DNA from: SIG307 sp964609025
Lineage (GTDB): Bacteria; Bacillota; Clostridia; Lachnospirales; Lachnospiraceae
NCBI GenBank assembly: GCA_964609025.1
Contig: CAZSQM010000020.1
Span: 1 to 57,026, forward strand
Direction of reading: 5' to 3'
Length of the DNA stretch: 57,026 bases
Part shown: piece after piece, positions 51,477 to 57,026 of the stretch
Layout: each line of letters opens with the position of its first letter
Position numbering within the stretch: the stretch's first letter is position 1
Notes under the pieces: generated by a model
What the model was told of the DNA's origin: nothing
Databases searched by the model: none
Seen by the model: only the letters and a program-made list of their open reading frames with translations
Position numbers and translations under genes: made by a program

Positions 51477-53249
51477 TTACTCTACATCGCCCATTTGAAG
51501 CTCCGCAATTTCCCGGTATACCGCACACGTTTGCATCAGCTCCTCGTGGGTTCCGTAACCGATTCCTTCGCCTTCCTCCAGCACCAGAATGTTCGTCATC
51601 TGCATGACGGAAGAGGCTCTCTGCGCCACTAAAACCGTAGTCGTATCGGCGTACCGCTCTCTGATATTCTTTCGGATGTCCGCGTCAGTACGATAATCCA
51701 ACGCCGAAGACGCGTCATCTAACAGCAAAATTTCCGGTGTTCCGGCAAGCGCTCTCGCCACCAGAAGACGCTGCCGCTGTCCGCCGGAAAAATCCGCCCC
51801 CTTAATTGCCGCCTTATGTAAAAAGCCTTCTTCTTTTCCCTTGATAAATCCTGCCGCCAGCGCGTATTCCGCTGCAGCCGCAACCTCATCGTCGCTTAGT
51901 TGTCTGCCAAAGGATATATTTTCTTTCAGCGTATCCGCAAACACCACATCGTTTTGGAATACCACGCCGAAACGGCTCCGCAGCTCTGCAAGCGGTATCT
52001 CGCGGATATCCTTTCCGTCAAGGAAAATCTGCCCCTCCGTTACATCATAAAAGCGCATCATCAGATTTAACAACGTTGTTTTTCCGCTCCCCGTAGCCCC
52101 GATAATACCAAGGCTTTCCCCGTGATACAGCGAAAAGGAAATATTCCGGATACAGTATTTCTCCGTTTCCCCGACAGCCGCACTGTACCCGAAGGAAACG
52201 TTGCGAAACTCAATATGCGGTACAGCCGCCGGAGTTTTTTCCGGTTTGTGAAAAACACCATCCCGCACCGACGCGGCAGGGGCTTCTCCGGGAACCGTCA
52301 AAAGCTCCTCCGGCGCGTTCAGCACTTCTTCGATACGCCCCGCGGAAGCGGTTGCTTTGGAAGCCACCATAAAAATACGGTTAATCATAATCACCGCATT
52401 CAATATCATCGTAAAATAGGATAAAAACGCCACAATTTTCCCAGGCTCGCTTGCGCCGGAATTTACCCGGTACGCTCCTACCACCACAACAAGCGTCAAC
52501 CCGATATTAAGAAGAAGGCTCATGAGCGGTCCGGAGAGTGACATAACCCGCCCCGCGCCAAGCTCCCGTTCCACCATGTCACGGTTTGCCGCCGCAAAAC
52601 GTTCCTTCTCATATCCGGTTTTCGACAAGGCCTTAATCACCCGGATACCGGAGATATTTTCCCGCATAATCCGCACCATGGAATCCATGGCAGCCTGTAC
52701 CTTTTTATAAAGCGGAATTCCCTTTCCGGAAATATAGAAAATCAATGCGCCCAGAATCGGCAGCAGAACAACCAGAACCAATGTTAAGACCGGCTCCATC
52801 GTCAGCGTTATGATAATCCCTCCGACCAGAATCATCGGCGCGCGCACACCGAGCCGCTGCATCATTCCCACCATTTGATGGATATTGTAAGTATCCGAAG
52901 TCATTCGTGAAACCAGCGAAGGAATATGCAGGCTGTCCGTCTGGCTCCCCGAAAGCGCCATTGTTTTTACAAACAAATCATGACGCACTCCGCGGGTCAC
53001 ATCCCGCGCCACCAGGGATGCCTTCCGGTTTGCCCATATATTACAATACCGTGCCGTGAAGGCAAGAAACAGCATAAAGCCGCCCCAGTATAATACCGGT
53101 CTGATTTCCCCGAGAGGTACTACTTCATCCAGAATGTAGGATAATACCCAGGGCAGACCAAGGTCTGCAAAGGTCCCGACAATCTTAATCAGAAAACCGC
53201 ACAACATTCGCCATGCGTACGGTTTACAATATCTGACAATCAGTTTCAT
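51477..53249 (-). CDS. Heterodimeric ABC exporter, subunit with a degenerate ATP site
   Basis: A 590-residue half-exporter with six membrane helices (1-310) and an ATPase domain. Walker A is GATGSGKTT and the signature FSGGQRQRL is canonical, but Walker B reads LLLDDASSALD (Asp in place of the catalytic Glu) and the H-loop is VAQRASS (Gln for His). It therefore contributes only its signature to the working ATP site of the heterodimer. GGAGAG precedes the ATG. It lies 18 bases after xpt and seven before the partner subunit. Confidence 0.93.
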   Translation of the reverse strand: MKLIVRYCKPYAWRMLCGFLIKIVGTFADLGLPWVLSYILDEVVPLGEIRPVLYWGGFMLFLAFTARYCNIWANRKASLVARDVTRGVRHDLFVKTMALSGSQTDSLHIPSLVSRMTSDTYNIHQMVGMMQRLGVRAPMILVGGIIITLTMEPVLTLVLVVLLPILGALIFYISGKGIPLYKKVQAAMDSMVRIMRENISGIRVIKALSKTGYEKERFAAANRDMVERELGAGRVMSLSGPLMSLLLNIGLTLVVVVGAYRVNSGASEPGKIVAFLSYFTMILNAVIMINRIFMVASKATASAGRIEEVLNAPEELLTVPGEAPAASVRDGVFHKPEKTPAAVPHIEFRNVSFGYSAAVGETEKYCIRNISFSLYHGESLGIIGATGSGKTTLLNLMMRFYDVTEGQIFLDGKDIREIPLAELRSRFGVVFQNDVVFADTLKENISFGRQLSDDEVAAAAEYALAAGFIKGKEEGFLHKAAIKGADFSGGQRQRLLVARALAGTPEILLLDDASSALDYRTDADIRKNIRERYADTTTVLVAQRASSVMQMTNILVLEEGEGIGYGTHEELMQTCAVYREIAELQMGDVE

Positions 53250-53267
53250 AAAAACTCTCCTGCAACA

Positions 53268-53849
53268 TTATTCCCCACGGAATGTTATTGTCCCTTTCTC
53301 TGCGTCCATTGCATCTACAATCGCCAACGACTCCAAAGGAATCCCCATCTTACGAATCTTCTCGCCACCGTCCTGAAAGCCCTTCTCAATAACAATGCCG
53401 ATTCCCTCCGTCTTTGCACCTGCGCTCTCTACAATCTCCAAGAGACCCAGCAGGGCACAGCCGTTTGCAAGGAAATCATCAATAATAAGCACCCTGTCTT
53501 CGGCAGTTAAAAACCGTTTGGAAACAATAACGTCATATACCTTCTTATGGGTAAAGGACTCAATCTTCGAGGAATACACCTCGCCGTCGATATTGATGCT
53601 CTGCGCCTTCTTTGCAAACACCACCGGCACACCGAAATACTGCGCCGCCACGCAGGCGATTCCGATACCGGACGCCTCAATCGTCAGAATCTTTGTAATA
53701 CTCTTGTCCGCAAAACGGCGTTTAAACTCTTTACCGATTTCATTGAACAGCTCAATATCCATCTGATGATTTAAAAAGCTGTCTACCTTTAACACATTTC
53801 CCGCCTTTACGGTTCCGTCCCTGCGGATTCTGTCTTTCAATAACTGCAT
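53268..53849 (-). CDS. xpt: Xanthine phosphoribosyltransferase
   Basis: A 193-residue purine-salvage enzyme joining xanthine and PRPP to give XMP. The PRPP-binding motif VLIIDDFLANG (about 125-135) is the Xpt version; the start MQLLKDRIRRDGTV and SFLNHQMD also fit. The start at 53849 gives the standard length. It lies 27 bases after the gene upstream, and no purine riboswitch is seen before it. Coupling to an ABC exporter downstream is unusual. Confidence 0.95.
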   Translation of the reverse strand: MQLLKDRIRRDGTVKAGNVLKVDSFLNHQMDIELFNEIGKEFKRRFADKSITKILTIEASGIGIACVAAQYFGVPVVFAKKAQSINIDGEVYSSKIESFTHKKVYDVIVSKRFLTAEDRVLIIDDFLANGCALLGLLEIVESAGAKTEGIGIVIEKGFQDGGEKIRKMGIPLESLAIVDAMDAEKGTITFRGE

Positions 53850-53876
53850 AACACTCGCCCTCGTCCTTCGCATAAT

Positions 53877-54410
53877 TTATTTTCTGTTTTTCTCCCTGCG
53901 GGAAACACAAATCCGGTTTCCCCACAGATAACACAGCCAGTACAGTATTCTTACAAAAAAATGAACCAACGGTAAAATCACATAGCGGTACATATCCGTT
54001 TTCGCCAGAACCGTGTACTCATACCCGTATGTGATATTCATCCTTCGCAAAGAAAGGTCTAACGCGCATCCGCCCTCGGCAGCCGGCAGATTACACAAAA
54101 CATAAACCTCCTGCAGAACATACCAAAGCCCCAATAATGCCGCGGAAAACACGGCGGCAAATAAAAGCGCCCTATACGCTTTTATCTTTTCAAATTCACA
54201 CCTCATTGTACCGATATAGCCTGCCAGTAAAAACAATCCCGGAAAAATAATGAACTCCAAAACCTCCCACCAGCTCGTTTCTTCATTGTACCCGTCTCCC
54301 CGTAAAGACAGCCGTATCACATGAAACACTACCGCAATCATCGAAATCACGAGATAAGAAAGCACTGCCCAACCGGCGCGCTTTCCGACGTTTTTCCATC
54401 CGGTTCCCAT
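53877..54410 (-). CDS. Membrane protein of unknown function
   Basis: A 177-residue protein with four membrane helices (about 12-32, 48-65, 80-102 and 142-162). The ATG at 54410 follows GGAGGTC, giving a better start than the longer frame that crosses the csp terminator. I recognise no family. It is upstream of xpt by 27 bases, and its message may come from read-through, because no promoter was recognised between it and the terminator. Confidence 0.7.
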   Translation of the reverse strand: MGTGWKNVGKRAGWAVLSYLVISMIAVVFHVIRLSLRGDGYNEETSWWEVLEFIIFPGLFLLAGYIGTMRCEFEKIKAYRALLFAAVFSAALLGLWYVLQEVYVLCNLPAAEGGCALDLSLRRMNITYGYEYTVLAKTDMYRYVILPLVHFFVRILYWLCYLWGNRICVSRREKNRK

Positions 54411-54442
54411 TCCGACCTCCAAAAATAAACTAATAAAGCAAT

Positions 54443-54471
54443 AAAGGGATACCGTCCTGCGATATCCCCTT
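54443..54471 (-). terminator. Terminator after the cold-shock gene
   Basis: On the minus strand AAGGGGATA pairs with TATCCCTTT around an 11-base loop, followed by ATTGCTTTATT. It lies about 95 bases past the csp stop and 33 bases before the next gene. Confidence 0.6.
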
Positions 54472-54566
54472 ACTCTCAATTCGTTATTACAATATAACTT
54501 ATTCCGTATAAAAATCAAAACACAATTTATATATGAGAAAAAGGTACACTGAAAAACTTACTTGAA

Positions 54567-54767
54567 TTATAACTTGGTTACATTCGTAGCCTGCGGTCCC
54601 TTAGCGCCCTGCACGATATCGAACTCAACTGCCTGGCCTTCCTCTAAGGACTTGAAGCCTTCCATGTTCAGGCCGGTGTAGTGTACGAATACATCGTTAC
54701 CCTGCTCATCGCTGATGAAACCAAAACCCTTCTGGTTGTTAAACCACTTAACAGTACCTTTGTTCAT
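54567..54767 (-). CDS. Cold-shock protein (CspA family)
   Basis: A 66-residue single-stranded nucleic-acid-binding protein with both RNA-binding motifs, KGFGFIS and VFVHYTGL (Tyr in place of the usual Phe/Ser position). It starts NKGTVKWFNNQKG. It melts mRNA structures during cold or as an RNA chaperone in growth. GGAGGGAA precedes the ATG, and the leader carries a hairpin followed by seven T. Confidence 0.97.
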   Translation of the reverse strand: MNKGTVKWFNNQKGFGFISDEQGNDVFVHYTGLNMEGFKSLEEGQAVEFDIVQGAKGPQATNVTKL

Positions 54768-54783
54768 AGATGTTCCCTCCGAA

Positions 54784-54817
54784 AAAAATAATAGCGGTAC
54801 TTATATATACCGTTATT
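54784..54817 (-). promoter_or_regulatory. Hairpin with T-tract in the csp leader
   Basis: On the minus strand AATAACGGTA and TACCGCTATT form a ten-pair stem with one mismatch, followed by ATTTTTTT, then the csp ribosome site GGAGGG. This looks like an intrinsic terminator sitting within the 5' leader, placed to control read-through or access to the ribosome site by temperature. Confidence 0.55.
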
Positions 54818-54846
54818 ATCATAACATTCTTTTCCTTTTGTGTCAA
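54818..54846 (-). promoter_or_regulatory. Sigma-A promoter of the cold-shock gene
   Basis: Minus strand: TTGACA (54846-54841), 17-base spacer, TATGAT (54823-54818). Confidence 0.85.
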
Positions 54847-54880
54847 ATGTTTTTCTTAAATATTTTTAGGGAAACGCTGA

Positions 54881-55648
54881 TTACAGCCTGAGTCCTCTTT
54901 TCAATTCGTCATGAAACAGCAGATACCACAAAAATACCGGAACCATAAACAGGACTGCCGCCGGAAGCAGCACTTCTGCCCGATACCGCTCCGTTTCACT
55001 AAACAGCAGGGACAAATTCCGCCACTTATCTTCATTCAGGTACAAAAGCGGCTGTTCCACCAAATTCCAGGTTTCCGCAAAAATGAGCAGCGCTACCGCA
55101 AAGATACAAACCCTGATCTGCGGCACAATACAATGCCAGATAATCTTAAGGCAGGAATTGGTTTCCAGCCGGGCCGCTTCCACCATCTCCGCATCACACT
55201 CCCGCATATACTGATGGAGTATCACCACGCCGAGCGGCGAAAACAGTAGCGGAAGAATAATCGCATAAGGCGTATTTAACAGCTTCAAATCTCTGAGCCC
55301 GATATAATTCGGAAGCAGCATTACCTGTAACGGCATCATCATCAGAACAATGTAGAGTACATAAAGCACCCTTTTCCCCGGAAACTTTGCAAACTTAAAG
55401 GCATATGCCGCCGGAACGGAAATCAGTATCGTTCCTATCGTAATACTGACTGCATATAACACGGAATTCCAGAACATCCGGTAAAACGGAAAGCAATCGA
55501 AAAACAGCTCTCGGTACCCGTCCAGAGTAACCTGCCGCTCCACCAAAAGCGAGCCGAGCACGGTAAGTACGACCGGTATCAGAAAAACGATTCCCGCAAG
55601 GAGAAGCAGTACAAACAACACTTTGGAAAATACACGCTTTTTCCTCAA
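54881..55648 (-). CDS. Sugar ABC transporter permease (MalG-like)
   Basis: A 255-residue inner-membrane permease with six helices and the EAA loop EAARLETNSCLKIIWHCIVP (about 160-180), which docks the ATPase. It overlaps the upstream permease by four bases (ATGA). It belongs to the CUT1 group that imports oligosaccharides or related solutes. No ATPase (MsmX type) lies downstream; it may be supplied elsewhere in the genome. Confidence 0.93.
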   Translation of the reverse strand: MRKKRVFSKVLFVLLLLAGIVFLIPVVLTVLGSLLVERQVTLDGYRELFFDCFPFYRMFWNSVLYAVSITIGTILISVPAAYAFKFAKFPGKRVLYVLYIVLMMMPLQVMLLPNYIGLRDLKLLNTPYAIILPLLFSPLGVVILHQYMRECDAEMVEAARLETNSCLKIIWHCIVPQIRVCIFAVALLIFAETWNLVEQPLLYLNEDKWRNLSLLFSETERYRAEVLLPAAVLFMVPVFLWYLLFHDELKRGLRL

Positions 55649-56451
55649 GACTGAAACCTCCTTTGCACTAAAAGTCCCACGGCAACAATCAGTAACACCA
55701 GCAGGGAAGTTAAAACAGAGCCCGCCGCTAACGCCTGATAGTCAAACTTCTGAAAATGGTTATTCATATAATATTGCAACGTATAGCTGTGCTCCGGCGG
55801 ATACTTGCTTCCGTAAAACAAAAAACTCTCCTTAAATATCTTAAAGGTATTCACGATTGCTAACAGCAGCGTAAAAAAGATGGCCGGGGTAATTAACGGT
55901 ATACTGATTTGCAGATGAAGCCTGACGGGACGCGCGCCGTCCAGACTTGCCGCCTCATAGACAGCGTTATCGACGGTCGTCAGCGCCGACGTCAGCAAAA
56001 TGACGCAAAGCCCTAAATTCTTCCATACAAACAGCGCATAAATCGGCAGTGCCGTAACGGAACCCGCAAAAAACTCCTGCCACACAATGACAACCGCCGC
56101 CGTAGGCACTAGCATCGGGAAAATAAAGAAATCCCGCAAAAAGGAATACCTTCTCATGGAAAACGACAGCAGAAAAGAAAGCACAAGCGAAAGAAACAGC
56201 AGCACCGGAACCCCGATTCCGATCAGCAAAAGACTGTTTTTCATTGCCAGCCGGAAATAGGGATTCTCGATTACCTCCTGATAATTCCGAAGCCCGACAA
56301 ACTTTTTCTGAAACTGATTATTAATCAGGGAGTAATACAAAATCCGAACATACGGTAGCAGAAAAAAGAGCGCTATCCCCAAAAAGCTGGGCAACAGGCA
56401 AAGCGTACAGCGCAGATTCCACTTAGTCCCATGACTTAATTTCTTCTTCAT
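55645..56451 (-). CDS. Sugar ABC transporter permease (MalF-like)
   Basis: A 268-residue permease with six membrane helices and the EAA loop EAASLDGARPVRLHLQISIP (about 180-200). The ATG at 56451 lies 12 bases after GGAGG, so spacing is loose; it overlaps the end of the upstream gene by 29 bases, and a TTG in frame closer to the site is another choice. It pairs with the MalG-like protein to form the import channel. Confidence 0.9.
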   Translation of the reverse strand: MKKKLSHGTKWNLRCTLCLLPSFLGIALFFLLPYVRILYYSLINNQFQKKFVGLRNYQEVIENPYFRLAMKNSLLLIGIGVPVLLFLSLVLSFLLSFSMRRYSFLRDFFIFPMLVPTAAVVIVWQEFFAGSVTALPIYALFVWKNLGLCVILLTSALTTVDNAVYEAASLDGARPVRLHLQISIPLITPAIFFTLLLAIVNTFKIFKESFLFYGSKYPPEHSYTLQYYMNNHFQKFDYQALAAGSVLTSLLVLLIVAVGLLVQRRFQS

Positions 56452-56836
56452 TTTCCACAAAAACCTCCCTTCCTTCCTCCAGTTCTTCAAATCCTTCCAC
56501 AATCAATGCCGTAAACCCGGATATTCCGTCCAATACCCCGTAATATCCGCCCTGTTCTTCTGCGGCTACCGTCGCCTCCAGCCCTTTTGCCACATAACGG
56601 ATTTCCCCGTTCTTTTCCTCTTCCGACACATAATACAGGGGCTTCCCGTACAGTTCCTCCGGCAGTGCCGGGAGATAGACTCTCCCCTCCTCTACCGTAA
56701 ACGTCTTTTGTTCCAAATACCCGATTCGGACATGCGGCAGGGCCGCCGTATGTAATTTTCTTGCAAACACCGCCAAAAGCAGCATGATAAGATAAAACAA
56801 TCCGCTGACGACTAAGATTATCGTTTTTTTCCGCAT
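56423..56836 (-). CDS. Exported or membrane-anchored protein of unknown function
   Basis: A 137-residue protein with an N-terminal membrane helix (about 5-24) and an outside domain rich in beta-strand with many Glu residues (pattern GYLEQKTFTVEEGRVYLP...YYVSEEE...RYVAKGLEATV). I recognise no family. The TM-strand design and position directly before the two permease genes suggest a part of the same transport system. GGAGGCG precedes the ATG. Confidence 0.65.
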   Translation of the reverse strand: MRKKTIILVVSGLFYLIMLLLAVFARKLHTAALPHVRIGYLEQKTFTVEEGRVYLPALPEELYGKPLYYVSEEEKNGEIRYVAKGLEATVAAEEQGGYYGVLDGISGFTALIVEGFEELEEGREVFVENEEEIKSWD

Positions 56837-56863
56837 ATCACGCCTCCGCCATTCTTCTTGAAA

Positions 56864-57026
56864 TCAACCATTTCCTTCATTCAAGGCAATCGCTTGTAAA
56901 GTTCCGAGGGGCAAAAAGCGGCTTCCGATTACGGAAAGTTTCATGAGAGAAAGAGTCCCTTCTCTGGTTTTGGATATAAGCCTTTCTAATTGCTCCGGTA
57001 AAGTTGCGAAATACTCCCGCAACCGA
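56864..57026 (-). CDS. 3' end of a gene running off the window
   Basis: A frame open from the window edge ends at TGA 56866-56864. The 53 visible residues (RLREYFATLPEQLERLISKT..., ending TLQAIALNEGNG) are helical, without membrane segments. It lies 27 bases before the next gene on the same strand, so it is probably the upstream gene of the sugar ABC cluster. Whether it is a solute-binding or other protein cannot be told. Confidence 0.5.
   Translation of the reverse strand, partial: RLREYFATLPEQLERLISKTREGTLSLMKLSVIGSRFLPLGTLQAIALNEGNG

Noticed and set aside
53850..54410. Purine riboswitch before xpt
   Set aside because: Only 27 bases lie between xpt and the gene upstream, and no purine-aptamer pattern is seen before that gene either.
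1..57026. CRISPR arrays, insertion sequences, prophage genes, tRNA or rRNA genes
   Set aside because: No evenly spaced direct repeats, transposase motifs, phage structural genes or RNA gene patterns were seen on reading.

Overview
The window reads as chromosomal DNA of an endospore-forming, low-to-mid GC Firmicute, most likely a Clostridia/Lachnospiraceae-type gut anaerobe. Support comes from an alpha/beta small acid-soluble spore protein, GerW/YtfJ, YlbJ and a SpoVK-like AAA protein. Type III glutamine synthetase, the rpmB/asp23/fakA/recG and rsmD/coaD/ylbJ/tmcAL neighbourhoods, strong AGGAGG ribosome sites and sigma-A promoters with 17-base spacers agree. No tRNA, rRNA, insertion sequence, prophage or CRISPR array was seen. 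Most genes are on the minus strand; plus-strand exceptions are a two-component system, tmcAL-ylbJ, a DUF378 gene and one doubtful small ORF.

Layout. 1-2700: start of an off-window gene, a VWA protein, a macro-domain/helical protein and a nitroreductase. 2770-7900: an ABC-2 exporter (ATPase plus two permeases) divergent from a NarL-type sensor kinase/response regulator pair, with a palindromic operator candidate between them; this resembles the LnrJK-LnrLMN type of drug-sensing exporter. 7990-11880: tmcAL and ylbJ converge on rsmD-coaD-divIVA-like. 12025-12570: SASP gene with a switch-like leader and a small membrane protein. 12655-21616: a six-gene glycosylation operon (AAA ATPase, two GT2 glycosyltransferases, two large GT-C-like membrane proteins, UDP-galactopyranose mutase). 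21712-26994: recG, a membrane protein, fakA, asp23, rpmB. The glycosylation operon appears to be wedged into what is usually a compact recG-rsmD-coaD neighbourhood.

27114-32379: one long operon from a near-consensus promoter with a highly structured leader of about 190 nt: corA, a catalytically dead rhomboid relative with a zinc ribbon, two unknown proteins, DUF2953 and gerW. 32480-35680: a membrane protein and a YtrA-type GntR/ABC operon with an operator over its own promoter. 35855-36300: DUF378 (plus strand) and a 50-residue FeoB-associated Cys-rich protein. 36307-42014: argS, two P-loop ATPases (DUF234-type and DUF815-type) and a transmembrane SH3b protein with a Tudor-like tail. 42135-43275: PspC and a DUF4097-like protein.

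43398-49760: DUF624, glgB, mscS and type III glutamine synthetase behind a leader of about 210 nt. 49745-53849: xanthine phosphoribosyltransferase and a heterodimeric ABC exporter. 54567-54846: a cold-shock gene with a hairpin leader. 54881-57026: two sugar ABC permeases, an exported protein and the 3' end of another gene.

Best candidates for new biology: the Galf/GT-C envelope glycosylation operon, the transmembrane SH3b-Tudor protein, the structured corA leader with a related intergenic element at 43317-43400, the mutually exclusive hairpins before the SASP gene, and the VWA/macro pair.
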